The translations under genes and the position numbers were made by a program. Below the pieces are notes generated by a model. That model was not told the origin of the DNA and did not search any database. It was given only the letters and a program-made list of their open reading frames with translations. Of a stretch of 64,000 nucleotides of DNA, positions 33,428 through 41,086 are shown in pieces. Origin of the DNA: an uncultured Kiritimatiellota bacterium. GTDB lineage: Bacteria > Verrucomicrobiota > Kiritimatiellia > RFP12 > DVOR01. Every line of letters begins with the position of its first letter. The stretch's first letter is position 1. The stretch lies in NCBI GenBank assembly GCA_944391055.1, contig CALXSF010000011.1, positions 1 to 64,000 of the forward strand, read 5' to 3'.

Positions 33428-33688
33428 CGCGAACTCCTTTCATCCTCCACAGTAACACCCGCCGCCCGCCCCGCCAAGCGCCATCCCGGCCTCTCCCCCG
33501 CCTGCCGCCTGCCGTATGCAGCGCGCCGCGCCCCGCGGCGGGAGGCCGGCCGGGGTCGCCTGTGCCCCGCGCCGCGCCCCCGGCGCCAAGGACGGCAAAA
33601 GACGAGGCTTGGCAACGCCTTGCGCCCGGAAGAACGCCCGGGCGGCGGGGCGGCGGCGAACTTTTTTCGCCCAACGCGAAAAAATCGC
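33428..33688. other. Intergenic stretch between S9 peptidase gene and tRNA-Ala promoter
   Basis: No convincing gene was seen. It holds the peptidase promoter on the minus strand (about 33449-33454), a GC-rich region, and a 9-bp inverted repeat TTTTTTCGC (33662-33670) / GCGAAAAAA (33676-33684) immediately upstream of the tRNA promoter. The A-tract of the repeat may act as an UP-element. Confidence 0.5.
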
Positions 33689-33718
33689 TTGCGTTCGGCG
33701 CACGGCATGTGCTATCTT
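33689..33718 (+). promoter_or_regulatory. tRNA-Ala promoter
   Basis: An A6 tract (33679-33684) precedes TTGCGT (33689-33694), an 18-base spacer and ATGTGCTATCTT (hexamer 33713-33718). The mature tRNA begins 18 bases after the hexamer, the same distance as for tRNA-Leu at 53626. Confidence 0.7.
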
Positions 33719-33735
33719 ATGTGCATTCCTTTCAC

Positions 33736-33811
33736 GGGGGTATAGCTCAGTTGGTAGAGCGTTTGAATGGCATTCAAAAGGTCAGGAGTTCGACTCTCCT
33801 TACCTCCACCA
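33736..33811 (+). tRNA. tRNA-Ala (anticodon GGC)
   Basis: A 76-base cloverleaf. The acceptor is GGGGGTA/TACCTCC with the alanine identity pair G3:U70. The D-arm is GCTCAGTTGGTAGAGC, the anticodon stem TTTGA/TCAAA has loop ATGGCAT (anticodon GGC, codon GCC), and the T-arm contains GTTCGACTC. CCA is encoded. Confidence 0.97.
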
Positions 33812-33831
33812 TAAAAAAGGAAGACCGGACG

Positions 33832-33857
33832 AAGCGACGCGCGAGCGCCGCTTTTTT
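33832..33857 (+). terminator. tRNA-Ala terminator
   Basis: AAGCG...CGCTT with an inner CGC/GCG stem is followed by a T6 run. Confidence 0.65.
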
Positions 33858-34037
33858 CGTGCCGCCGCGCCGCCTTGGGCGGCGGGCCCCATAATCTGGC
33901 AACCGAAACGTGCGCCAAAAGGAGGGCAAGCGGAGGGGTGCTGTGTCATTGGCAGGTACACAGAAGGGAGGGAGCGACGCCTCAACTTTCGCTTCGGCGC
34001 ACAGAACTATGACCCATCACGCCCCGGACAACCCCGC

Positions 34038-34067
34038 TTGACACGTGGTGCACCCGGGGGCTATACT
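34038..34067 (+). promoter_or_regulatory. Promoter of the decayed secreted-protein gene
   Basis: Perfect TTGACA (34038-34043), 18 bases, then TATACT (34062-34067). Predicted +1 is 34074, which is the G of a GTG codon opening a signal peptide. Confidence 0.6.
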
Positions 34068-34073
34068 GGCCCC

Positions 34074-34554
34074 GTGACTGGGAAAGGGCAAGGTCGGACG
34101 TTTTTTCGTTATGCGGTGGCGTGCGCGCTCGCGGCGTTGACGTGCGGCGCGTCGGCTTTCAACGTGGAGGGGGCTTTCTCGGTGGCCGAGGCGACGGAGG
34201 CAGACTCCGCACGCGCCCCGTATTCCTGCGCAATCCCGCGCTTATCCTTGGCGACGACGCCTCCGCATCCGCGCTCGCCGAGACCATCTTCTCGCCTATG
34301 CAATCCCCGAGCGCTCCAAACCCACCGGAAAAACCAAATTGCCTGCGCTTCTAAATGACCGCCAGACGAATTGTCAGACTAAGTATGTTCATCCAAGATC
34401 CAATTTTATCTGGGCAAGAACAGAACAACCTTTCGTCAATCGTTGGTTACATTCGGATATCAAAGATGTAGCCTTCCCATTTACGCGTCCTCTTTATCGG
34501 ACAATCATTGAACAAGGCGTGTTGAAATGGAACGGATGGCAATCATCGGAATGA
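34074..34554 (+). pseudogene. Secreted protein gene broken by two frameshifts
   Basis: The predicted leaderless GTG at 34074 opens a signal peptide (RTFFRYAVACALAALTCGASA). The reading then makes sense only by changing frame twice: near 34218-34223, where one more C would join ...ADSARAP to VFLRNPALILGDDASA, and near 34286, where one more C would join ALAETIF to LAYAIPERSKPTGK. The last part (TKYVHPRSNFIWARTEQPF to WNGWQSSE) is intact and AT-richer than the first. The reconstructed chain is about 160 residues of unknown function. The frame changes are seen directly; that they reflect gene decay rather than sequencing error is inference. Confidence 0.55.
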
Positions 34555-35439
34555 GCTTTCTTTTTTGCGGATGGCTTTGTGCGCAGGGCGGGCCTTCGCC
34601 AATCCTGAAGGATTTGCTTGAGCATGGCGGCATCGCGACCTTTGAACTGACAGTAAAGGATGACCAAGGGAAACCGGTGGAAGGCGCAGAGGCAAATGCG
34701 GGATTTTGGGACCCAGTCCGCGTGAGCAATTTGACCACAGGGGAGACAGACTCGAAGGGTTATGTGAAACTCTCCGAGAGATCGTGGATGGATGGAGGCG
34801 TGACCATCAAAAAAGATGGGTATTATGAATCATACGTGAACGAAACCTTTGCGGCACCTGACAAGGCCCCCCGGTTGGTTTGAGCGGCGACGTTGGCGGC
34901 CTGTCGTACGTGAGGTAACCTTACAGAAAAAGCGGAACCCAATCCCAATGTATGCGTATTTCATGGTGTCGTTGCCGTTCCCGAAGGGGCAGCGCCGCGC
35001 GGGGTTTGACTTGAAGAAGTGCGACTGGATGCCACCTTTTGGCGCAGGCGAACAGTTGGACATGCTCGTATCCATCACAACGCGAGAGAAGCGAAACGGA
35101 AAAGATGAGTGGCGTGAAGCCGAAACACTTACATTTCATTTCCCGAATCCAGGGGACGGGATTCAACTGCATGAAAAAGTTTCTTCCCTGTTCCCGACAA
35201 CACATCACGTGAATAGTCAACAATCTTTTTTGCAGACAATGACATTCTCCACGGTGAACGCACGATACATGGTTGACGAAAAACACTATCTTACATTCGT
35301 GGAAATGATTGATGATTCGTATCTTGAACTTCAGGCCGTCTACTTCAACCCGACACCAAATGACACCAATCTGGAGTTTGACCCGGATCAGAATCTGGTT
35401 TCGCGGGAGGAGTTGCGGCGCAAGAAGCGGTGGCCGTGA
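34527..35439 (+). pseudogene. Secreted protein with regulatory-like beta domain, one frameshift
   Basis: ATG at 34527 opens a signal peptide (MERMAIIGMSFLFCGWLCAQ) and a beta-sandwich like carboxypeptidase-regulatory/bacterial Ig modules (FELTVKDDQGKPVEGAEA, then TDSKGYVKLS, then KDGYYESYV). The frame ends at 34883. Homologous-looking sequence continues at once in the +1 frame (GWFERRRWRPVVREVTLQ, KKRNPIPMYAYFMVSLPFPKG) to 35439. The switch is at a C6 run (34866-34871); five Cs would restore one protein of about 304 residues. Its start overlaps the previous decayed gene. The DNA is much AT-richer than its surroundings. It could be phase-variable, a pseudogene, or a sequence error. Confidence 0.6.
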
Positions 35440-35477
35440 TGGGGATGGCTTGGGCAAGCGAAGGAAAGGAGTCGGCG

Positions 35478-35621
35478 ATGCGGCGGATGGCGCGGACGGT
35501 TTTGGCTGCTGTGGGGATGGCGTGGGGCGCGGGCGCGTGGGGGGCGTTGGCGCCGCGCCCCCGGTGCGTTGGCGGGGAAGACGATCGCGTGGGCGTTCCT
35601 CATCTTCTGGGAGTTTGAGTG
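35478..35621 (+). pseudogene. Truncated secreted-protein gene remnant
   Basis: A good AAAGGAG site stands before an ATG at 35478 that encodes a signal peptide (MRRMARTVLAAVGMAWGAGA). The mature part loses sense within about 10 residues. In another frame the same DNA reads GKTIAWAFLIFWEFE before a stop near 35621, suggesting a further frameshift. It is the third damaged export gene in a row after tRNA-Ala. Confidence 0.4.
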
Positions 35622-35766
35622 AGCGTGCCCGGTTGCGGCCGCGGTTCGGGTGCGGCCGTCAGCCGCGCCATCCCTGACGGCGCCCCGTGCGACGGTTTTG
35701 GCGTGGCCGTTCTCCCGGGCACGTGTGCGGTTTCCGGGGGAGGAAGCGCGCAATCACGAATTGTGC

Positions 35767-35772
35767 TATACT
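35767..35772 (+). promoter_or_regulatory. Extended -10 box of the radical SAM gene
   Basis: TTGTGCTATACT; predicted +1 is 35779, three bases before the ATG. Confidence 0.6.
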
Positions 35773-35781
35773 CATGCGCTT

Positions 35782-36696
35782 ATGAACCCGTTGGAGCAAT
35801 GTGAGCTTTGCCCCCGCCGGTGCGGCGTCGACCGTCTGCACGGGCAGTTTGGGTATTGCCGGGGCGGCGCGCGGGTGCGGATGTTCCGCTGGGGGCCGCA
35901 TTTCGGCGAGGAGCCGCCGGTCTCCGGGACGCGGGGGAGCGGGACGCTCTTCTTCTCGCATTGCACGATGCGGTGCGTCTATTGCCAGAACGGCCGCTGG
36001 AGCAACGGCGGCGCGGGCGAGGATCTCTCGGTGGGGGAGCTGGCGGCGCGGATGCGCACGTTGGCGGAGAAGGGGTGCCACAACTGGAACCTGGTCTCGC
36101 CCACGCCGTGGCTGCCGCAGATCGCCGAGGCGGCGGGGATGTTGGCGGCGGAGGGGGTGCGCCTGCCCTTCGTCTACAACACCTCGGGCTACGAGCGCAC
36201 GGAGACGCTGGAGGCCTACGCGGGGCTAGCGGACGTGGCGCTGGCCGACCTGCGCTATGCGCGCGAGGCGAGCGCGCGGGAGGGGAGCGGCACGCCGGAT
36301 TACGTGCCGGCGGCGCGCGCGGCCATCCGTTGGCTCTGGGGGCGCCTGGGGCCGCTGACGCTCGACGGGGAGGGCATCGCGCGGCGGGGGCTGATCGTGC
36401 GCGTGCTGGCGTTGCCGGGGCGGGTGGAGGAGGCGGCCGAAAGCCTCGTCTGGCTGCGCGAGACGTTGGGCGCGGGGGTGGCCGTGAGTGTGATGGCGCA
36501 GTACAACCCCGTGGGCCCGGCGCGGGCGATGGCGGGGTGGGACCGGCGGCTGACGCCGGAGGAGTACGCGCCCTTGGCGGATTTGGCGGCGGATCTGGGC
36601 TTCGAGCAGGGCTGGGTGCAGCCGTGCGAGGCGGAAACGGCCGAGCGCATGCTGGGCGACGACATGGCCGCCGGCTACGGCGAGGTGCGCGGATAA
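35782..36696 (+). CDS. PflX-like radical SAM protein
   Basis: A 304-residue radical SAM enzyme. The 4Fe-4S motif CTMRCVYC (CX3CX2C) lies at about residue 61, after a Cys-rich N-terminus (CELCPRRCGVDR) typical of the PflX/COG1313 group annotated as putative pyruvate formate-lyase activators. The NWNLVSPTPWLPQI and VYNTSGYE segments support this group. No pyruvate formate-lyase is nearby, so the target is unknown. The near-leaderless start at 35782 is supported by the promoter box; the open frame upstream has no features. Confidence 0.88.
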   Translation: MNPLEQCELCPRRCGVDRLHGQFGYCRGGARVRMFRWGPHFGEEPPVSGTRGSGTLFFSHCTMRCVYCQNGRWSNGGAGEDLSVGELAARMRTLAEKGCHNWNLVSPTPWLPQIAEAAGMLAAEGVRLPFVYNTSGYERTETLEAYAGLADVALADLRYAREASAREGSGTPDYVPAARAAIRWLWGRLGPLTLDGEGIARRGLIVRVLALPGRVEEAAESLVWLRETLGAGVAVSVMAQYNPVGPARAMAGWDRRLTPEEYAPLADLAADLGFEQGWVQPCEAETAERMLGDDMAAGYGEVRG

Positions 36697-36754
36697 GCGG
36701 ATTTTTTCGGACAGTGAACGACCTTACAACATCCCTTCAGAAAGGAAGCGAGAC

Positions 36755-37510
36755 ATGAGCGGACACAGTAAATGGGCGACCATCAAGCACGCCAAGGGCG
36801 CGGCCGACGCCAAGCGCGGCAAGATGTTCAGCCGCCTGGCCAAGGAGATCATGCTGGTGGCCAAGAGCGGCGGCGACCCCAACACCAACCCTTCCCTGCG
36901 CAACCTCATCGCCAAGGCCAAGGGCATCAACATGCCCAAGGACAACATCGACCGCGCCATCAAGAAGGGCACGGGCGAGCTCCAGGCCGAGGCGCTCGAG
37001 GAGATCACCTACGAGGGTTACGTCGGCACCGTCGGGCTCGTGGTGCAGGTGCTCACCGACAACAAGAACCGTGCGGCGGCCGAGATCCGCAACATCTTCA
37101 AGAAGAACAACTCCGAGCTCGGGCAGTCCGGCTCCGTCACCCGCAACTTCGAGCGCAAGGGGCAGATCCTCCTCCCCAAGGGCAACCTTGAGGAAGACGA
37201 GATCATGATGCTGGCCCTGGACGCCGGCGCCGACGACGTGAACGCCGACGAGGAAGGCTTCGAGATCCTCACCGCGCCCGGCGCCTTCGCCGCCGTCTGC
37301 GACGCGCTCAACAAGGCCGGCGTCGAGACCTCCGAGGCCGAGGTCAAGCTCATCCCCATGGCCACCACCCCCGTGACCGACCTCAACCAGGCCAAGGCCC
37401 TCAACCGCTTCATCGCGGCCCTCGAGGACAACGAGGACGTCCAGAACGTCTTCACCACCGCCGACTTCTCCGACGAGGTCGAGGCCGCCCTCGCCGCCGA
37501 GGAGGAGTGA
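36755..37510 (+). CDS. yebC: YebC/PmpR family protein
   Basis: A 251-residue YebC-family protein, known in bacteria as a transcription factor or, more recently, a translation factor acting at proline stretches. The opening MSGHSKWATIKHAKGAADAKRGKMFSRL, the KDNIDRAIKKGTGE block and the acidic C-terminal domain (DAGADDVNADEEGFEI) are canonical. A GAAAGGAAG site precedes the ATG. It lies just upstream of the yajC promoter region. A translation role would fit a proteome as Pro-rich as this one. Confidence 0.95.
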   Translation: MSGHSKWATIKHAKGAADAKRGKMFSRLAKEIMLVAKSGGDPNTNPSLRNLIAKAKGINMPKDNIDRAIKKGTGELQAEALEEITYEGYVGTVGLVVQVLTDNKNRAAAEIRNIFKKNNSELGQSGSVTRNFERKGQILLPKGNLEEDEIMMLALDAGADDVNADEEGFEILTAPGAFAAVCDALNKAGVETSEAEVKLIPMATTPVTDLNQAKALNRFIAALEDNEDVQNVFTTADFSDEVEAALAAEEE

Positions 37511-37568
37511 GGCCCGGCAGGGGCGCGTCCGGCGGGGCGGCGGAAGGCCGCGCCCGCCGAATGCGCTT

Positions 37569-37626
37569 CCCTTTTCGGACGGAAAAGGGTATACTGTCGC
37601 ACTGAGTTTTCCTTCCCGCGGGAAGG
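37569..37626 (+). promoter_or_regulatory. Promoter with dyads upstream of yajC-secDF
   Basis: -10 TATACT (37590-37595) is abutted by an inverted repeat CCCTTTTC (37569-37576) / GAAAAGGG (37582-37589) that covers the spacer and -35 area. A perfect 16-bp palindrome, CCTTCCCGCGGGAAGG (37611-37626), lies in the predicted leader (+1 about 37602). Both could be operators; the second could instead be a leader hairpin. Confidence 0.5.
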
Positions 37627-37646
37627 CACGAGCACAAGGAACGGAC

Positions 37647-38036
37647 ATGAAGTTGATAGCACAGGCCGCGCCGGCCGCGCAGACCACGGCGGCCACGACC
37701 ACCACGACGACGGAACCCGCCCCCGCGGCGGCCGAGGGCACGCCCCCCCCGCAGGGCGGCATGGGAAGCACGCTGATCTTCATCGTGCTGCTCTTCGGCA
37801 TCTTCTACTTCATGATGATCCGCCCGCAGCAGCGCAAGGAAAAGGAACGCCAGAAGATGATCGCCGAGCTCCGCGCCGGGCGGAAGGTCTCCTTCGCCGG
37901 CGGCCTCATCGGCACCATCAAGGAAGCCCGGGAGCAGACCTTCCTCATCGAGCTGTGCCCCGGGACGACGGTGGAGGTGGCGCGCGGTGCCGTGGCGGCG
38001 GCCATCGAAGAGCCCGCCGCCGAAGGGACGAAGTGA
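37647..38036 (+). CDS. yajC: Preprotein translocase subunit YajC
   Basis: A 129-residue YajC, accessory to SecDF. It has a Thr/Ala/Pro-rich N-terminal extension of about 45 residues, one membrane helix (STLIFIVLLFGIFYFMMI), the invariant RPQQRKEKER motif and a small beta domain (GRKVSFAGGLIGTIKEA). The ATG at 37647 has only a weak AAGGAAC ribosome site. secDF follows after 30 bases in the usual yajC-secD order. Confidence 0.92.
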   Translation: MKLIAQAAPAAQTTAATTTTTTEPAPAAAEGTPPPQGGMGSTLIFIVLLFGIFYFMMIRPQQRKEKERQKMIAELRAGRKVSFAGGLIGTIKEAREQTFLIELCPGTTVEVARGAVAAAIEEPAAEGTK

Positions 38037-38066
38037 TTTCGACGCAGACAGACAGCGGAGCGGACG

Positions 38067-40709
38067 ATGCTGAACTTTAAGGACTTGGACACGCCCAGCC
38101 TCATCAAATGGGCGATTTTGGCCGTCTTGGCGGCCTTCTCGTGCTATGTCACCTTCCCGGCCAAGGAAAAGGTGCGCCTCGGGCTGGACCTTCAGGGCGG
38201 CACCAGCTTCACCGTGCAGATCGACGAGGCGAAGCTGACCGAGGACCTCAAGGCCCAGGGCTTCGCCGCCGCCGGCGTCACCCCCGAGACGGCCACCCCC
38301 GAGCAGATCGCCCAGATCGAAAGCAAGGCCAAGGCCGACGCCCAGGCCGCGATGACCGACGCCGACGACCTCACCCTCGAGGTGCTCCGCAAGCGCATCG
38401 ACGCCATCGGCACCAACGAGCCCATCATCGCCAAGGCCAACGGCCACCGCATCCTCATCCAGATCCCCGGCGCCGACGCCGCCAAGGCCCGCGCCGCCGA
38501 GGAGAGCGTCAAATCCGCCGCCTTCCTCGCCTTCCGCCTCGTCCACCGCGACAACGACAGCCTCTCCCGCGCGGTGCTCGACTCCAACCGCACGCCCGCG
38601 GGCTTCGTGCGCAGCAACTGCGACGGGCGCGACTGCTTCGTCCGCGGCGACGACTACGCCGCGCTCTCGGCCGAGCCCGACTTCATGGTGAAGCTGGGCC
38701 GCTTCGCCGCCCCCTCCGCCCTCTATGAGTGCGTGATGGAGGAGATTGGGCGCGACCCCGCCGGGCGCGTGGCCTACGTGCCCTGCTTCGTCTCGCGCAG
38801 CCAGAGCACCACCGTCAGCGGCTCCACCGTCACCCGCGCCACCCCGAACCGCAACACGATGACCGGCAAGACGGTCGTCGACGTCGAGTTCGACAGCGAG
38901 GGCGCCAGGGCCTTCGCCCGCATCACCGGCAACTACGTAGGCCGCCAGCTCGCCATCATCCTCGACGACGTGGTGCGTTCCGCCCCCGTCCTCCGCTCCG
39001 AGATCACCGACGGCCGCTGCGAGATCTCCGGCAACTTCGACTGGAAGAGCGCCACCGAGCTCGCCGGCGTGCTGAACGCCGGCGCCCTCAAGGCCCCCAT
39101 CCGCATCATCGAGACCCGCTCCGTCTCCCCCAGCCTGGGCCAGGAGGCCATCTCCAAGGGCGCGCTCGCCAGCGCCATCGGCGTGGTGGCGGTCTTCGCC
39201 TTCATGATCTTCTACTACCTCTTCTGCGGCATCATCGCCGACGTGGCCCTTCTCCTCAACGTCATCCTCTGGCCCGCCGGCATGATCATCGCCAGCGGCA
39301 TCATGAGCGTCTTCATCACCGACGGCACCGGCTCCACCTCCCTTGGGCAGCTGCCGGTGCTCACCCTCCCGGGCATCGCCGGCCTGGTCCTCTCCGTCGG
39401 CATGGCGGTGGACGCCAACGTGCTCATCTTCGAGCGGATGCGCGAGGAGTTCCGCCTGGGCAAGACCGCCAAGGCCGCCGTGGCCGCGGGCTACGAGCGC
39501 GCCTTCCTGGCCATCTTCGACTCCAACCTCACCACCCTCATCACCGGCGTCATCCTCTTCATCTTCGGCTCCGGCCCCATCCGCGGCTTCGCCGTCACCC
39601 TCTGCGGCGGCATCATCATCTCGATGTTCACCGCGCTGGTCGTCACCCGCCTCATCTTCAACCTCATCGTCCAGGACACCACCAAGCCCTACAAGATGCT
39701 CCAGTGGGTGCCCGAGACCATCAACTTCGACTTCCTCCGGTGGGCAAAGCCCCTTGCCCTCGCCGCCCTCGCCGTCATCGTCGTCACCGTCGGGCTCTTC
39801 CTCTTCCGCGCCACGAAGAACCCCTCCAGCGTCATGGCGGTGGACTTCACCGGCGGCCTCTCCCTGCTCTATGAGGCCACCCTCAAGTCCGACGGCTCGA
39901 ACGTCGCCCTCGACCCCGACCAGGTCCGCGCCATCGTCGACGGCATCGAAGGCATCTCCGACCCCACCGTCCAGAACGCCACCGCCGAGAACGGCAAGAT
40001 CCAGACCCTCGTCAAGACCGCCGTCACCGAGGTCAAGGGCAAGGACGGCCAGACGATCGCCTCCGAGGAGGCCATCCGCCGCGCCATCGACGAGGCCACC
40101 CCCGACTACAACGTCGTCATGGTCAGCCGCGACCAGGTCGGCTCCCAGATCGGCTCCGAGCTCAAGCGCGACGCCGTCTGGTCCATCGCCCTCTCCCTCA
40201 TCATGATCATCGCCTACGTCTCCTTCCGCTTCCAGTTCGGCTTCGCCCTCGGCGGCGTCGTCGCCCTGGCGCACGACGCGCTGATCACCCTGGGCGTCTA
40301 CACCCTCTGCGGCAACCAGGTCAGCCTCACCACCGTCGCCGCGCTCCTCACCATCGTCGGCTACTCCATCAACGACACCATCGTGGCCTACGACCGCGTG
40401 CGCGAAATCATGGCCCGCGAGCCCGACCTCGACTTCCCCACCGCCATCCGCAAGGGCCTCAACCAGACCCTCAGCCGCACCCTCCTCACCACCCTCTCCA
40501 CCCTCATGCCCGTGGCCGCGCTCTACTTCTTCGGCGGCGCCGCCATGCACGACTTCGCCTTCGCGCTCTTCGTGGGCATGGTGGCCGGCACCTACTCCAC
40601 GCTCTTCATCGCCCCCTTGGTGACGGTGGCGTGGTACCGCGGCAAGCGCCCCCTCACCGCCGAGCAGCGCGCCGCCGCCCGCGCCGCCAAGCTCGCCGCC
40701 AAGCCCTGA
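38067..40709 (+). CDS. secDF: Fused protein-export membrane protein SecDF
   Basis: An 880-residue fusion of SecD and SecF, the proton-driven pair that pulls proteins out of SecYEG. The SecD half has TM1 (about 12-30), the periplasmic P1 domain beginning [17 protein letters not shown], the [16 protein letters not shown] block and the membrane core with [13 protein letters not shown]. The SecF half begins near residue 550 ([14 protein letters not shown]), has [12 protein letters not shown] and the core [15 protein letters not shown]. Fused SecDF occurs in several phyla. The stop codon is only 6 bases before tRNA-Ser. Confidence 0.96.
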   Translation: MLNFKDLDTPSLIKWAILAVLAAFSCYVTFPAKEKVRLGLDLQGGTSFTVQIDEAKLTEDLKAQGFAAAGVTPETATPEQIAQIESKAKADAQAAMTDADDLTLEVLRKRIDAIGTNEPIIAKANGHRILIQIPGADAAKARAAEESVKSAAFLAFRLVHRDNDSLSRAVLDSNRTPAGFVRSNCDGRDCFVRGDDYAALSAEPDFMVKLGRFAAPSALYECVMEEIGRDPAGRVAYVPCFVSRSQSTTVSGSTVTRATPNRNTMTGKTVVDVEFDSEGARAFARITGNYVGRQLAIILDDVVRSAPVLRSEITDGRCEISGNFDWKSATELAGVLNAGALKAPIRIIETRSVSPSLGQEAISKGALASAIGVVAVFAFMIFYYLFCGIIADVALLLNVILWPAGMIIASGIMSVFITDGTGSTSLGQLPVLTLPGIAGLVLSVGMAVDANVLIFERMREEFRLGKTAKAAVAAGYERAFLAIFDSNLTTLITGVILFIFGSGPIRGFAVTLCGGIIISMFTALVVTRLIFNLIVQDTTKPYKMLQWVPETINFDFLRWAKPLALAALAVIVVTVGLFLFRATKNPSSVMAVDFTGGLSLLYEATLKSDGSNVALDPDQVRAIVDGIEGISDPTVQNATAENGKIQTLVKTAVTEVKGKDGQTIASEEAIRRAIDEATPDYNVVMVSRDQVGSQIGSELKRDAVWSIALSLIMIIAYVSFRFQFGFALGGVVALAHDALITLGVYTLCGNQVSLTTVAALLTIVGYSINDTIVAYDRVREIMAREPDLDFPTAIRKGLNQTLSRTLLTTLSTLMPVAALYFFGGAAMHDFAFALFVGMVAGTYSTLFIAPLVTVAWYRGKRPLTAEQRAAARAAKLAAKP

Positions 40710-40715
40710 GCCCAA

Positions 40716-40803
40716 GGAGGGGTGGCAGAGCGGTCGAATGCGGCGGTCTTGAAAACCGTTGAGCCGCGAGGCTCCGGGGGTTCGAATCCCTCCCCCTCCG
40801 CCA
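40716..40803 (+). tRNA. tRNA-Ser (anticodon UGA)
   Basis: An 88-base class II tRNA. Acceptor GGAGGGG/CCCCTCC, anticodon stem GCGGT/ACCGT with loop CTTGAAA (anticodon TGA, codon UCA), a long variable arm (GAGCCGCGAGGCTC), T-arm around GTTCGAATC, and encoded CCA. It starts 6 bases after the secDF stop with no promoter of its own visible. Confidence 0.97.
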
Positions 40804-40810
40804 CAAACCA

Positions 40811-40839
40811 AAGCCCCCGGCGCCGCCGGGGGCTTTTTT
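40811..40839 (+). terminator. Terminator after tRNA-Ser
   Basis: AAGCCCCCGGC (40811-40821) pairs with its full complement (40825-40835) around a 3-base loop and runs into T6. It would end the yajC-secDF-tRNA transcript. Confidence 0.85.
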
Positions 40840-40880
40840 CGCGCCCCGGCCCGACCGGGGTCGGCGGGCGCAAAAAGATG

Positions 40881-40910
40881 TTGACTTCCAGGGGCCGGGT
40901 GTGCTATCTT
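40881..40910 (+). promoter_or_regulatory. tRNA-like promoter of candidate ncRNA
   Basis: An A5 tract (40872-40876) precedes TTGACT (40881-40886), an 18-base spacer and GTGTGCTATCTT (hexamer 40905-40910). The build is like that of the tRNA-Ala promoter, which has the same -10. Predicted +1 is about 40917. Confidence 0.65.
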
Positions 40911-40916
40911 TCAAGG

Positions 40917-41055
40917 CGGTCAATGCGGGACTACTCCACCCCACCACCACCCGCATTGGCCCTGGGCCGGAGGCCCTCCGTCAGGTATGCCGATTCCTTC
41001 CCCCACCCGAATCGGGCAGATTAGACCACGGAGGATTCCCTCCGGCCCCCTTTTT
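40917..41055 (+). ncRNA. Candidate structured ncRNA, about 139 nt
   Basis: A complete transcription unit with no plausible ORF. Hairpin I has a 12-bp stem with one G-U pair (40918-40929 with 40950-40961) and a 20-base loop containing no G (ACTACTCC then CACC repeats). Hairpin II is a long rod: 10 bp (GGGCCGGAGG 40964-40973 with 41039-41048), then CCTCCGT/ACGGAGG (40975-40981 with 41028-41034), then an apical stem (40988-40996 with 41009-41018) capped by a 12-base C-rich loop, ending in T5 (41051-41055). hrpA has its own promoter 19 bases further on, so this is not simply its leader. It lacks the SRP GGAA tetraloop region. 6S RNA or an unknown small RNA are the alternatives. Confidence 0.6.
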
Positions 41056-41073
41056 CGCCCTCCGCGCACGTGC

Positions 41074-41079
41074 TATAAT
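41074..41079 (+). promoter_or_regulatory. hrpA -10 box, leaderless start
   Basis: CGTGCTATAAT; predicted +1 is 41086, one base before the ATG at 41087, with no ribosome site. Confidence 0.6.
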
Positions 41080-41086
41080 CCCGCCC

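Larger units (their letters stand above)
35440..35781. other. Intergenic stretch holding a gene remnant and a promoter
   Basis: GC-rich again. It contains the signal-peptide remnant at 35478-35618 and, at its end, the extended -10 box of the radical SAM gene (35767-35772). Nothing else was recognised. Confidence 0.5.

Noticed and set aside
34849-35439. An independent gene starting at the ATG at 34849
   Set aside because: Sequence continuity with the upstream frame and the C6 run point to a frameshift within one gene; no ribosome site or signal peptide is present at 34849.
37452-40811. Minus-strand frame of about 1100 codons opposite secDF
   Set aside because: Antisense shadow of secDF, yajC and the tRNA; no ribosome site, promoter or recognisable domain.
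40917-41055. SRP (4.5S) RNA
   Set aside because: It has a TCAGGT segment, but the apical GGAA tetraloop and the conserved asymmetric-loop bases are missing.
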